Source: Gloeophyllum trabeum ATCC 11539
Taxonomy: Eukaryota > Basidiomycota > Agaricomycetes > Gloeophyllales > Gloeophyllaceae
Assembly: GCF_000344685.1 (NCBI RefSeq)
Contig: NW_006920417.1
Coordinates: 663,574 to 727,573, forward strand
Reading direction: 5' to 3'
DNA: 64,000 nt
The translations under genes and the position numbers were made by a program. Positions 8,620 to 20,355 of this stretch are shown one piece after another. Every line of letters begins with the position of its first letter. Within the stretch, counting starts at the first letter, position 1. The notes beneath the pieces are model-generated. The model did not search any database, had not been told where the DNA came from, and saw nothing but the letters and a program-made list of their open reading frames with translations.

Positions 8620-11292
8620 CTACGCCAAAGCCCTCACACCTTCCTCCCACTCCGCACCACTAATCCATCCCACAGCCCTACAAACCGGGCACGACACCTC
8701 AACTTCCTCCTCCTCCGACTTCTCCTCCTCCATCTTCTCCTCCTCGACATCTCTACCCCACCCCGCGACCCTCTCCGCACTCACAAGACACGACGGGTGG
8801 AACTTGTGCGCGCACACCCGCGCGCCTTCGTCCCTCACCCCTGCAGGCCGTATATGCACCTGCTTCAAGCTCGCAACGTCCACGCATGGGATCGGGTCCT
8901 CGTCCGTCGGTCCCAGCCCACAGCTCACATCGTCGCAACGCAGTCCAGCCTCCCGCTCCTTCTGCTCAACCCGCTGGCGCAATGTAGGCCCCGGTGGAGG
9001 CGGCGGCGTCCACTCCCTCTTCTCGCGCGGCCTTGGCGCGGGTCGAGGGCCCGCGCCCATGTCGAACGGCGGTGGCGGACCAAAGAATATATGAGGACCG
9101 TGGATGAAAGGCGTCCCACGAGGTTGAGGTTGAGGCTGCGGTGGGGGTCCTTGGGGTTGCTGGGCCTGGGGTTGAGGCGGGACACCCGTCTGCCGTGGCT
9201 GTTGTTCTTGTGGTTGTGCTGGAGGTCGCGGCAAAGGCACCCCACCCAGCGTCTGGCCCAACATCCACTGCAGCCATGCTGTTGCCTGATCGGTGTCAAT
9301 CTGCGGCTGGGGACCCGCGGGGCCCTGCTCCTGAGCCCGAGGTTGCGCCTGCTCTGGCTGAGGCTGTTGCGGCGGCACCGGCGGAATACCTGCGGCGGCA
9401 GGCGGTGGAGAAGCCCGACCGGTAGGCTGCGTCGGGGGATGATGATGAATGTGGAAAGTTCCTGGAACAGGTGCAGGACCGCCAGGCCCGAACTCGAGGT
9501 TGAAGTCAACAGTGACGAAGGGTTGCACGAAGAAACGCGGGCCAGGACGCGGATTAGGAGTGGTATTGGCTGCCTGAGGATCAGCATTCGCTGTGAATTG
9601 GGGTTGAGCAGGTTGCAGCTGAGGTTGTGCCTGAAGTTGAGGTTGCGAGTCGACAGGTGGGTTCGGGGCCGCGGTGGGCGCAATAGCCTCAGTTACAGTT
9701 TGCTGGGGTTGGGCCTCGGTTGCGGGTGCAGGACCAGCTGCAGCCGCGTCGGGCTGCTGAGCAAGACTATCTGCAGGGGCCGGCGCTTGCCGCCGACGAG
9801 GTCTAGGTTGGTAAGTGAGGTTGTCAGGATCAACGTTGAATCGACACGTTGGGCAGGTCGTATGCCGCGGCCTAGAGAACCAAGGGATAAGACACGAAGC
9901 GTGAAAGACGTGCGCGCAGGGCAACGCAACGATCTTGTTGTCAGACGAAGCTGCCGACTCGCCCTCACCAGGTGGAGCGATATCCTTCTCAGCGTCATCG
10001 TCCAGCAATTTATCCCAGCAAATAGCACACCCAGGAACGTCAGCGCCGGCATCCGCGCTACTCGAATCGTCGAGGTGCGCGCCAGGCGCTCCGCCCACTC
10101 TCTCCATCCTCTTCACCAAACCAGGCGGGACAACTTCCATTCCATCCACCAATTTCTTCGCGCGCTCAGGGTCATCCTGCTCTTGTTCCGGGGGTATGCC
10201 ACCCATAAGATTGAGGAATTCGGCTCCGTTGAAATCAGGCCCACCCAGCAGAGTGAAGAACTCGAAGGGATTGAATGGATTGTGCGGCTGGTGTACGGGA
10301 GGCTCGGTATTCGCGATTCCGCCAGCGGGCGCGTCGGGTGCCGCTGCCTGAGCTGGCCGTGGCTCAGCTGCTCCGAACCGTCGAGCCATGGGGACGCCGT
10401 TTAGATTGATAGTGAATGCGAACCCCATTCCTGGATCAAACGAATTAGCAGGTTGCAGCGGCACATATGTGCCGATTGGGATGAAGAACAGACCAGGGTG
10501 CCCTTGAGGTGCGTGAGGAGCTTGAGCGCCTGCAGTACCCTGCTCTGTATTGGCTGCAGCAGGGCCTGTTGTACGTTGACGTGATCGTGGACGATCTTCA
10601 TCGTCCTCGACCTCCTCTACCCTCACCCGCCGGTTGGGTCCCCTGGTCGGTTGGGTGATAGGCTCAAGTGGCGGCATGTCAGATGAGACGTCCGTCCAAT
10701 TGCTATCGTTGTCGTCGTCGACTGGCTGTGTGGCATCCATCATCTCGACTTCTCGGACGTCCCGAGCCGAACTGGTGTCGGAGGATGAGTCGGAGACAGA
10801 GTGTAATGAGGGCATGCTACTTGAATCGGAAGTAGCGCGATCAGGCGATTGTGATTCGCCTGAGTCGATTGTTAGCGAACGTCCAGCCTGTAAAGGATCG
10901 AACGAAGAATACTCACCTGATCCTGAGGCAGCGGCATCCGCTTGTGTCTGCGGATTAGCTATAGGCTCTAAAGGTGGAGGACCATCCAGCTCTGGCTCCG
11001 CGGGGATCATTTCTCGATCAACGATCTCTGGCTGGGAGTTGGAAGTGCTAGATGCGGCAGCTTCTAGCTCCTCGATGGGCGTCATTTCCCGATCTTCCAC
11101 GTCGGAGGACTGCGTCGTAGCGTTGGCGGCATCAGACGTGGTCTCATGTGGAAGCATTGCTTGGGCGTCGTGGTTGTCGTGTGCAGGCTGATCATTCTGC
11201 GCTCCCGCATGGGGAACTTGGGGAATGAACGCCCCGACGAGATTCTGCAGGAGATGGCCAAAGTCTATGAATCCGTGATTATTATGTTCCAT
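8620..11292 (-). CDS. Double RING-H2 protein, probable E3 ubiquitin ligase (San1-like layout)
   Basis: A single uninterrupted frame of 890 aa, unusual here, where nearly every gene is intron-rich. Start taken at the ATG 11290-11292 (MEHNNHGFIDFGHLLQNL); the frame stays open upstream, but that part does not look coding. The first ~400 residues are low-complexity, acidic and Ser/Pro-rich. A RING-H2 domain follows at about residues 420-485: CAIC, a long loop, CAHVFHASC, then CPTC. A Pro/Gln-rich disordered stretch (PQPQ-type repeats) runs to about residue 780. A second cysteine/histidine cluster closes the protein: CDDVSC, CAHKFHPSC, an acidic EEEKMEEEKSEEEEV run, CPVC. A RING set in long disordered arms is the layout of the nuclear protein-quality-control ligase San1, so such a role is a reasonable inference, not shown. 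The large antisense frame here is a shadow of this gene. Confidence 0.85.
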   Translation of the reverse strand: MEHNNHGFIDFGHLLQNLVGAFIPQVPHAGAQNDQPAHDNHDAQAMLPHETTSDAANATTQSSDVEDREMTPIEELEAAASSTSNSQPEIVDREMIPAEPELDGPPPLEPIANPQTQADAAASGSGEYSSFDPLQAGRSLTIDSGESQSPDRATSDSSSMPSLHSVSDSSSDTSSARDVREVEMMDATQPVDDDNDSNWTDVSSDMPPLEPITQPTRGPNRRVRVEEVEDDEDRPRSRQRTTGPAAANTEQGTAGAQAPHAPQGHPGLFFIPIGTYVPLQPANSFDPGMGFAFTINLNGVPMARRFGAAEPRPAQAAAPDAPAGGIANTEPPVHQPHNPFNPFEFFTLLGGPDFNGAEFLNLMGGIPPEQEQDDPERAKKLVDGMEVVPPGLVKRMERVGGAPGAHLDDSSSADAGADVPGCAICWDKLLDDDAEKDIAPPGEGESAASSDNKIVALPCAHVFHASCLIPWFSRPRHTTCPTCRFNVDPDNLTYQPRPRRRQAPAPADSLAQQPDAAAAGPAPATEAQPQQTVTEAIAPTAAPNPPVDSQPQLQAQPQLQPAQPQFTANADPQAANTTPNPRPGPRFFVQPFVTVDFNLEFGPGGPAPVPGTFHIHHHPPTQPTGRASPPPAAAGIPPVPPQQPQPEQAQPRAQEQGPAGPQPQIDTDQATAWLQWMLGQTLGGVPLPRPPAQPQEQQPRQTGVPPQPQAQQPQGPPPQPQPQPRGTPFIHGPHIFFGPPPPFDMGAGPRPAPRPREKREWTPPPPPGPTLRQRVEQKEREAGLRCDDVSCGLGPTDEDPIPCVDVASLKQVHIRPAGVRDEGARVCAHKFHPSCLVSAERVAGWGRDVEEEKMEEEKSEEEEVEVSCPVCRAVGWISGAEWEEGVRALA

Positions 11293-13565
11293 TAAGACGG
11301 CGACAGATGCGACACCGTATGCGTTGTGTAGAAGAAAGCTGGTAGTTGTTGTGGTACGGAAACAAGAGTATTCAATGCATGCAGGGTACTTGAGCAGTCG
11401 CGAGAGGTATGACACGATCTGTTTGCCCGTATTTGTCAGCGCGTCTGGAAACTTCGAGTGCTGTGGCGTCGCGCCCACAATTCCTCCCTCCGTCCACGAT
11501 ATTCCACAGATGATTCTTTTGCGACGCTGCGCGGATATACTGTAAGCTGTACAACGCTCTTGAAGTGGGTGCCGTCTTCGCATAAGACGAAGGCGCCGTG
11601 GTTTAGTTTCTATAACTATCACATGTCGTGGCAGTCACGGTGAATACGGTACAGTACGTCTGCACTCCAGTTGACCCCGGTTTTCATGGTACAGGTCATC
11701 TTTCGTCATTCACCGTCCGAAAGTTATGAAAGGAGCGCATGGACTATCAAAACCCTGCTCACGACGAATACTTGCAGGCTGCGAATGGTACTAGAAATTC
11801 ATCGCGTCTCATGCCGAACCGAAGCTTATCGCCCAAGCTTTCACTAATGTTCGTACTGTCGAAATTGCATTGCACTATCGATTGCGCCGTGTTGCTCTCG
11901 CGGTCATGAGCTGTTGTGGACACTGAAATACTTGTTTTTCCGTGTGCGTTAGTGGCCAGGCATCGAAGATTGTCAGGTCTTGTCAAGAATGCGGGGCCAT
12001 GCAATTGCCCTCAAAGTCGCCATACACTGTCGGAAACCACCTCTTACCCTCTCGGTCATGACCTGCGATGGAGTCTTCGACTTGTTCTATCCGCGTGCTT
12101 TTAGGCCGTATCGCTGGGTCAGGCGGGAATGTAGTGTTCCCTTACGTTGGGTCCCTTCCATCCGGAACGTTGTACAACCTTACTCAGCTTGGTGCCAGCT
12201 CCTCAACGCCCTCTATGTGTTGCTCTGGTCCCGGGCCTTGCGAGATCTCTTTCTTCCATCCTGATACCTCAAAACTCGGGCTGACTGGTCCGCTTCGTGC
12301 GGGGTGGCCGCAGTCGTTCAGCCTTCCTTGCTGTGGCTATCTTGTCTCCTATCGTTATTTGATCCGTACATCGCTTTGGGAGCCTCATGATCCCAAATCA
12401 GCCAATCGAGTCCACTGGGCGAGTGCTTTCTCTAGCAGTCGACCCGGAAGGTTCGCTGGGACTATGACAGGATCATGTTCCTTTGCTATGACATGTCCGG
12501 ACAGAGTTACAGGACTCAAGGGAACTAGGATCCCTGATTCGCCACTCTGCCTCTCGATACTGTCGTAACATGATCCGCGTCTGGTACCGTCTGGGCATAT
12601 GGATGCAGTTGCCTATGTATGCTATCTGATCTTCTGCGGTATCCGATCTCGTGCTCAATTTGCCGTCTCTTGATTCTTGTGGAAGATGTACTTACCTCCT
12701 ATGGCTCCGAACCTGACTCTGGATCTATGTGCCTCCCCGATGGAAGAGCGTGGAAGTCTGACACTCTCCATGCTTGCCCGAGGGTGCCGCGGCGCGCCAC
12801 GCATTTCGTATATTCTGGATGTGATAACGGCTTCACCTCTCCACAATTTGCTGTTTCCAAGTCATCAATCTCCGACGACTGTCGGGCGGCATTCATAGCA
12901 CTCTTCCCATCAAATGGAAGAAGTTTTGCAGACTGGACAACCTATGGAAGGTCTGGCTCGGAGACTGCATCTGCGTTAGGTGCCAATATGAAATTGTGCA
13001 ATTCCGGCTACTTCGATGCCCCGCCAGCCAGGTGTAGTAAGCCCAGGGTGCTTGTGAAGGACGCCGTGGCTTCTGAATCTCGTACTTCCACGATGATCTG
13101 TGACTCCCCAGAGGTATATCTTCGGGCAACTTAGGAGTAACCTTATGCCGCATGCCGCCTGTTCTGGTTGCCGCTAAGGCACTGAGTCCTCTGAGAGGAG
13201 ATACCGGCGGGCTGTTAGCCTTACGGGTTGTGAATGCAGTCGCCAATGCTGAGGACCCTGTGCATACTAGTATCTCCTTACTGCAGTTCAAGATTCTTGT
13301 AAATTGAACTATAGTACACGCCCTTGTTCCTGCGGGGCCGTAACCTTTGACCCAATATTGCGGCGAATCTAAATCAATTCGACTTGAAATCGTTGCGGAC
13401 GAGTGTCACAGCGTGACTTAAGAGGAAGCGCCTGCAGACTTACACGTGCGACGTGATCGCAGACGTCAGTCTGAGGATTCTATTGAACTTCACGCCTTAC
13501 GGCTGCAATCCAAGACTTGCAAGAGGGCCGTTGGAGCCTCCGCTGCAACGAGGCCAGCATTTGCA
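11293..13565. other. 2.3 kb region without a supported gene
   Basis: Several medium open frames occur (12068-12568 + and 12619-13134 + are the longest), but I find no splice sites joining them, no known motif and no sustained coding character. The first part should contain the 5' leader of the RING gene and the last part the promoter of the phosphatidylserine synthase gene. The middle could be a decayed gene or element. Confidence 0.5.
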
Positions 13566-15773
13566 ATGTCTGCACCAGACGACTCAGACCTGTCGCCTAC
13601 GAGTCCGACAGAAGAATCGGACCTTCTGCTCTCACCTTCAGCGGATCCCGAGCCAAGGCCCGGTTTGGATGGCTACCCAGTTCACTGTGAGTGGCCGCTC
13701 TCATTGAAGCGGTGAATTTTCGTGGTTTTACGAGAGCGACCTCCACAGGGTACGATGTACGTCGCACGTTGTTCCTGAAGCACGCCGCCGACTGACCCTG
13801 ACGTGAACCAAGGCCGACCGGACGGAGTCGTACACCCGAATCGAGCCCTTCCAGGAGAAGCAAGATACCAGTATAGAGTAGGCCTGAGTGTCCTTGACAC
13901 CTGCAATGCATGACGGGGATGATACTGTATCTTCCTAGGTTCTTCTACAGCCCCATCACCCTGACTGTTCTGGGTGTCGCCATGGCCATCTTGGCCTACG
14001 TAGCGACTACCCAGGATGTGTTGGAAGAAGGAAGAGACAAACGGCGAGTGTGAGTGGATTTCAAGTCGAGGTTGTTTGACAGTATCTGACTTCTTCCTTT
14101 GGCCGTAGTGGAGCGTACGCTGCCATCGCGGGGTTCTTGTTGTTTTCTATGATACAGTTCCGTGATGGGCCGTTTATCCGACCTCATCCCGCATTTTGGC
14201 TTGTCGTGTTGGGGATAAATCTATTATACGAGTTGGCTCTCGTATTCCTGCTTTTCCAGGATCTGGGCTCCGCTAGGAAAATGATGACATTCATAGACCC
14301 CAACCTGGGCAAGCCATTGCCGGAGAAAAATTATGCAGAAAACTGCGAATTTACTCTGGAGAACGTATGGGTAAGTGCAAACTCGGTTGGGCGTTCGACT
14401 ATGCCCACATTATAGCTTTCGGGCACGTCCCCATCAGAATGCCGTGGACATCTTCTGTCTGGCACATGCTCTTGGGTGGTTTGGTAAAGCGCTGATCTTG
14501 CGCGACTATTGGTTCTGCTGGGTACGTACGTGATCCTTTGATGGGTGTCGCTGCTAATTTGAGAGCTCCAGATCCTGAGCATCGCATTTGAGCTCGCCGA
14601 GTATAGCCTGCAGCACCAACTTCCCAATTTCGGAGAGGTAGGTCACCACCGATCCTCTGATACTTACTCGACTGATAGTGATCTGACAGTGCTGGTGGGA
14701 CCATGTGGGTCTTCTTTCGCAGTACTCTCGCGGCTTCATGTAACCGTTAATTTCTCGTCAAGTGGGTGTTGGATGTCCTCATTTGCAATTGGCTTGGGAC
14801 ATACTTGGGTATGGCTGCGCTCCAGTACATGCGTCTGGTGTTGTCATCATCATCCTAACCGAATCGCACCGCATCAGGCATGAAGACCTGCCAGTACTTT
14901 GAGGTTAAGGTACGTGCGTGCCCCTCCGTCGTCTCTTAGTCCCTGATATTTTGAGAAAAGCACTATGAATGGCGTGGAATGCGCCAAATTCGCGGGTTCC
15001 GTTCCAAGACCAAACGTGTTCTTACGCAGTTCTCCCCACACGATTTTACTGCCTTCAATTGGGAGGGAACAGTCGATTTCAAGCATTACTTCACTGTCGT
15101 GCTGCTTCTGGCTGTCTTCCTCGCCGCGGAGTTGAACCCTTTCTATCTGAAGGTACGGTTCCGCGTGACAGCGATCCAAGCGCTCCATGGTTCTCACCGC
15201 TGCAATGCTACGCAGAGCTTGCTATGGATGGAACCCGATCATCCTATCGTCATCGCCCGCCTTGCCGGTATATTCCTTTGCGGGCTGCCGGCAGTCCGAG
15301 AACTTTATCAATACATAAATGACCCCAGGTACGATCGAGACTTCCCAAACCTTCTCGTCCTTCCTTCTCCCTCTAGGCATATCCTGCCCAATGTCGCTCC
15401 CCCCACGTATCCGGTTATACTAAACATGGTTGTGTATCTTGTTCTTCCGCAGGAAAGCGAAGAGAATGGGGCAGCACGTATGGTTGCTCTTGGCTACTAT
15501 CGGCACGGAACTACTCGCTATTATTAAATGGAGTAAGGGCCAGTACCCAGAGCCCACGCCTACGTTTGTCAAATCGGCCTGGGCGGTGGGGGGTCTTTTG
15601 CTTGTTGCGTACCCCAGCTTACGGGTGAGCAGTCATATTACTCCGCCTTTGACAGAACCTCGTGTTGACGGAGTTATCGTATCAAATTTCAACTTTGCCC
15701 GCAGTTTGGTGTACCGAGCATGAGAAAATACGTTAGAAGGCAGAAGCGGAAGAATGAAACTAAGTCCCGATGA
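13566..15773 (+). CDS. Phosphatidylserine synthase, base-exchange (PSS1/2) family
   Basis: Integral ER-membrane enzyme that exchanges a phospholipid head group for serine; this is the animal-type family, not yeast Cho1 (CDP-alcohol type). Fourteen exons: 13566-13686, 13749-13756, 13813-13877, 13939-14049, 14109-14370, 14438-14521, 14572-14637, 14690-14704, 14763-14808, 14878-14909, 14961-15152, 15216-15328, 15453-15624, 15705-15773; total 1356 nt, 451 aa. Family motifs are clear: TSIEFFYSPITLT, QFRDGPFIRPHPAFW, TFIDPNLGKPLPEKNYAENC, NAVDIFCLAHALGWFGKAL, NFGECWWDHWVLDVL, and AELNPFYLK. Multiple hydrophobic segments fit a polytopic protein. The N-terminus (~45 aa) is acidic and Ser/Pro-rich. 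Exons of 8 and 15 nt are required to keep the frame. The 8-nt exon is the least certain: without it an in-frame TGA is met after HAAD. Start at ATG 13566 (MSAPDDSDL). Confidence 0.92.
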
Positions 15774-18700
15774 TGACTCTCTGCCACTGTATCTTGCCAC
15801 GTTGTCATCATCTACAGCCCATGTCGCCTTCAGACCCTACCATCTTGGAATACACGAAATATTTGTCGTCAGTTCACTAAGGGGACACATACTACAGAGC
15901 TCAGGGAAACTCAGGTACGTTCTCTAAAGAGATCATGAATAGAACAGATATACGATCGTGAATGCGGCTGCCATATCTGAGATACGGCTTTTCGGGATTG
16001 CATTGGCCCTTGGTTGCAGATAATATACGCGATCCCATTGGTAAGATATGTTTGTTAAGATCAGTGTGTGAGATGTGGCGGAAGCAATTCACGATAACAT
16101 CTCCTATAGCGATGTCGGAGGCGTGATCTGTAATTAAAGCCAACCGATCGTGGTGTAAACACCTCGGGGGTAGTGATCGTCGTCATCGTCGTCGGACGCA
16201 CAGAAAGCGGACTTGGCATTGCATTGTAGCAGCTGACCCTGCCAGAAGATAAGTAATACCTGCCAAGGCGCCACCTAACTCATCAGAAAACCCGGAGCGC
16301 AAGCTGTGACTGCGACGTGTCCACAGCAATCCCCCAGTGGCGTCGGAAGACCGATCACCTGTGCAAAGATGAGCTTACTCTTGGCCATGAGGGGTAGACG
16401 AGCGTTATCCTATGTATAGCACTGCCACGCGGATTGCGGGATCTCTTTCACGAGTGCTTCCTTGTCGGAGTTATTTGGGGACCAGGAGACGAGTAAGCGC
16501 TGCTTTCATGGTGATTACACTTGTCTGGCGGTGGAGAGCGTTCCAAGGTTTACGCATGACTTATGCGAAACTTGCTCTAAACTATGTGACCTATCAGATC
16601 GAGTTGGGGTTCGCCGACCGCTTGGCCTATACAGACCCGAGTCAGGTACTCGGTGTTGAAGAAATCCACGCCCCTCTCTTGTGTATTTGGTCAATGCGGG
16701 GCCAACGGAAATAAGAGCTCCTCATCCACAAAGCGGAACATTTGCCATCATGTGCGCTACCTCACGGTGTAGGCCCATAGTGCATATGCTGGAGGGCGGG
16801 GTCATTGGTAATCTGATCATGGATATTGAGAACATGGATCGCTCGGTGAGGATAGTATCTATGTACTGAAGACTCACTGGCAAAACGATTTTGCCGATGA
16901 TTTTGTCGAATGATCTCCAAGCCTGGGTGTAATTGCAGCTGCTGTCCTGCGCTGGGCATCCGCGAAACTCTGCAAGGAACCGCCGGCAACGAGCTTTAGG
17001 TCCGATTAGCCCACTTAACTTCATCGTCTGGAAACCCATTGGTAGCGAGGGTCTGATGATGAATGTTTGTTATAGTACCCGGAAACTCTGGTCACGGGCG
17101 AACAAGCCTCACACGCCTGGGCTCTGGCATCCTTTCATTACACTATGTGCAGGTAAGTGATTGACGTAATTCCACCACCAAGGTCCACGCAAGACGAGAT
17201 GATTCGGACGTCCAGCAGACGTCGCCGAGCTATACACAAGTATCTTGCATCCATCCACTTCGACGCGTCTGGATCGACATGTTGGTACACCGTACTGTTT
17301 TAACTTCCCGGCTACCGGTAGGCGACCTTCATGGAGTCTCGAACTTGAACGTGGTCGGGAGCAACGAAGCAGTCGGATCTTGGATTCTTCATGACTGTTT
17401 CGGCAGTCGCAGTCTAAGGGCGCTTGCGAAATACATCGTTTGTCAGGGGTGAATCCCCATGAAGGCAGCTATGGCTGATCTTGCGTATCATGTCAGCTGG
17501 GTGTCCTGGACATTCCACTGCTTCCAACAGTTATAAGATAGCCTATGGCAGATGAGCGCCAGAGCAGTGGTAAGTTCCAATTGTAAGCATCTCTGAGAAT
17601 TGGTCGCGCTTACCGGAGTTCCCAGGCTTTGTTTGTCTGCTTTGTTTCCTTCTGCAGTCGCGGATATACTCCGCGGCTCCTCAGTGCGTGGATATCTGAT
17701 TGGTAGTGCGTCCGTAATGGCTACTTTTTTATATTCTCCATCTTCCTAAGTCATCCTTCAGTCCTCGTGCTGAACAGCTTTCCACTTGACTGATTGATCG
17801 CAGCGCCACATTGCCACGGATGTAACACATGCTCTATCCGTAAAACCCTATACTTACGTGGAGTCGTGATACACATCTGGCTTCGTATGGTTGCAGGTCG
17901 ACGGGGGAAGCGATCAAGAGTGCACACCTTCCGTACGGAATTCGATGAATGCAAGGTTCGGAGGTGTCCCATTTTCAGGCAGAAATTCCACTGCCGCAGG
18001 ACGTCGGACAGGTACGAAGGACGCCACGGCTGCTAGGGTTTACTTTATCAGAGATCCGGGTAAGCCTTTATCGGAGGTGTCTCTGGTGCGCTGATGGATG
18101 TTGGTGCGTATTTCTGTGTTGTTGATGCTCGGACCTCCCGAATCGTCAATCTGGTATACGATCACGATGATCTCTTGGCGATTGTCCTCCAGGTTTCTAC
18201 CTTAGCAGCAATAGGATCCTTTACGCCCATGACATCGGCATGCTGTGCTTCACACGATTTGTTCGTTCCTCCGTCCCTACCCGCCCAATCCCACCTCTTT
18301 CACCTAAGGGGCATGCCCCTATCGGAAGTGGCAACCCACGCCACCGCTCCTTGTTCGTGGACATGATAACAGGCCGAACTCGACCACTTGATATATACCG
18401 AAGCCTGGTCACTGGACGGCGACCAAGAAGCGCGAGTCACCGAGGCAGTATTGACTGACTCAGATCCAGGGGTAGATGTTACAGAACCGGTGCAGCGGAG
18501 CCAGGATATTTACGTTACTACTCGATCTGGCTGAAAGCGAAGCATAATATTAATGTCATCTTAGGCGAGACAAAAGAGGCTGCTGCACTGCCAGTTGGTT
18601 GCGAGCTCGAAGTCCATTACATTACCAAGGCCCTTGTCCTATCTACATGGCGACTTCATTCAGGCATTTCTAGAAGGCCCAATGGTTTGATGGATCATAC

Positions 18701-18969
18701 ATTCATTGCCGAGAGCCGTCAGAGTTAAAAATGGATGATTTGACGCTCAGGTCGCACGTTATGTCACTCTGCTTGACTGACCGAAGTACCTTGGAGCCCA
18801 GACCAGAAAGGCGTGTACAAGGAGTTATGCCTAATCTGGATCCACAGTTTGCGTTCTCTCCATATAATATCGGGGTTTAATGCAAAGTACATAAACATGA
18901 CATGTTCACAATGCCGACCTGAGAGCACCCTGCCGAGCGCCCCCCAGCTTGACCTACTTGTCCCATATC
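15774..18969. other. 3.2 kb gene-poor region with broken open frames
   Basis: No supported gene. Many short frames on both strands are interrupted by stops. The most protein-like piece is at 18240-18727 +: one frame with a single TGA at 18456-18458, after which 18459-18727 reads on without an ATG and includes GAAEPGYLRYYSIWLKAKHN and KEAAALPVGCELEVHYITK. This may be a gene relic or an exon of an unrecognised gene. A short CGTC/ATC-rich run lies near 16170-16200. The final ~100 nt should contain the promoter of the zinc-cluster gene (AT-rich catataatat near 18860). Confidence 0.5.
18459..18727 (+). other. ATG-less open frame, possible gene relic
   Basis: Open for about 89 codons from the TGA at 18456-18458 to the TAA at 18725-18727. 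The translation is of normal protein-like composition (for example LRYYSIWLKAKHN and ALPVGCELEVHYITK), in contrast to the neighbouring frames. It continues the frame of the 18240-18458 open stretch. No family is recognised. Confidence 0.3.
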
Positions 18970-20355
18970 ATGACCTCCGATTATCCACCTGCTCAGTTCA
19001 AGGGCGAGATCATGGACTTCGAGTTTACCCTCGAAGTCGACCACCGAAAGAGAAGGAGGAATCGAGCAACACAGTCCTGCCTCAACTGCCACACGTCGAA
19101 AAGAAAGGTAAGCCAGCGGTACTGCTGTCTTTGAGCATATTAAAGCTTCCTCTAGTGCGATAGGAAACGACCTTGTCAGAGATGCATTCAATTGGGCTTG
19201 GTACAGTTGCATTCGATTCTCTGTCGGGTCCATATTCATGGTTTTCTCTTTAGACGGGCCTCTGTGTCTACGAGATTGATGATCCCGCCCTGAGGGATGA
19301 TCCTTCATTAGATGAAGCGACCAGGCTACGTAATCGGATCGCCGAACTCGAAAGTCTGGTCAGGGAACTTCGCGGTAAGTGTTTCAGCGGTGCTACCATG
19401 GCGAATCCGTGCTCATGGATGGAGCAAGGGAAGCCAACGCCCCGTTGGGCAGACGCCAACTTCCGCGACGGTGATCCGTCTGAGAAATGGCACTCTCGGT
19501 CGTCGAAGCGTTCGCAAACCGTAAGAAGGCATAGAACTCTCCTTGATGCAAATGAGGAGGGGGAAAACGCATCAAATGCCTCTGTGAAAGCAGAGCCGGT
19601 CGACTCCCACTCCGGATCCTCCCAGCCACATCTATACCGGTTGTCTCCTTCGCCGGGGCCGTCGTCACCAATTTGCTTGCACCCCTTCCAGTCAGAGCTC
19701 CCGAGTCCTCTATGCGCGTACGAAAATGATCGTGGGCACCCATCATATGCAGAAAGATTCAGGGAAGACATTTCATATCAACCTCCTTCTGCTGCCATTG
19801 GGTACAACAATCGCAGTAGCGGTGGTGTTCCAGACGTCCACGGGCATTACGAGGCTGCACATCCGGAGCATATTAGAACATCCGTTGGGAATCATTATCC
19901 CGTGGTCGAACCGTTTTGTTCTTGCCTCACGGATCCAGCCGCTGCACATTCCTATATCGGCTTCTCGCAGCATTTGCAGAAAACCCTTGACTACATCCAA
20001 CAATTTCCGCATCACAGAGGCACATCTCAATGTCTGCTCCATAGGCGCATGGTAGAGCTGAATAACATCATGCAGTACGTGCCGCTCATATGTTGCCTCT
20101 TTGCTTGCGGGCTTAACATCATACAGTGGTAATCCATCGGATGACGTTCACGTGAGGAACTACAACGGGGCGGGAACTTGTACGGAACACGGAGCTATGT
20201 CTCCCGCCTCTTCGTCTGCAGGGAGTTCCACCATCCAGACACCTGTGCACGACTGGAATAGCCTGCCCGCCGGTCATTATAATTCCTCATTCATGCTCGT
20301 GTCTCCAGATGATCGCGCTTACGACAAAGGCATCAGCTACGGTGGCGTGGCTTGA
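18970..20355 (+). CDS. Zn(II)2Cys6 binuclear-cluster transcription factor
   Basis: DNA-binding regulator of the fungal-specific Gal4 type. Exons 18970-19107, 19156-19200, 19254-19374, 19429-20074, 20127-20355; 1179 nt, 392 aa. The cluster is complete after splicing: basic RKRRRNRATQ, then CLNCHTSKRK joined to CDRKRPCQRC, then GLCVYE, giving the C-x2-C-x6-C, C-x2-C-x8-C pattern. A short coiled coil follows (ATRLRNRIAELESLVRELR). The centre is low-complexity with a basic stretch (SSKRSQTVRRHR). A C-terminal conserved-looking segment has several Cys and His (PFCSCLTDPAAAHSYIGFSQ; SQCLLHRRMVELNNIM). No middle-homology domain was recognised, and the protein is short for the class. Start at ATG 18970 (MTSDYPP); ATG 18949 is in frame and would add 7 residues. 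Target genes unknown. Confidence 0.88.

Noticed and set aside
8797..10404. 535-codon open frame on the + strand
   Set aside because: Antisense shadow of the RING gene. Its translation is Arg/Leu-rich low-complexity mirroring Pro/Gln repeats, with no domain.
12068..12568. Possible gene start (MESSTCSIRVLLGRIAG)
   Set aside because: No splice sites linking it to the next frame, no motif, Ser/Pro/Cys composition typical of non-coding DNA read by chance.
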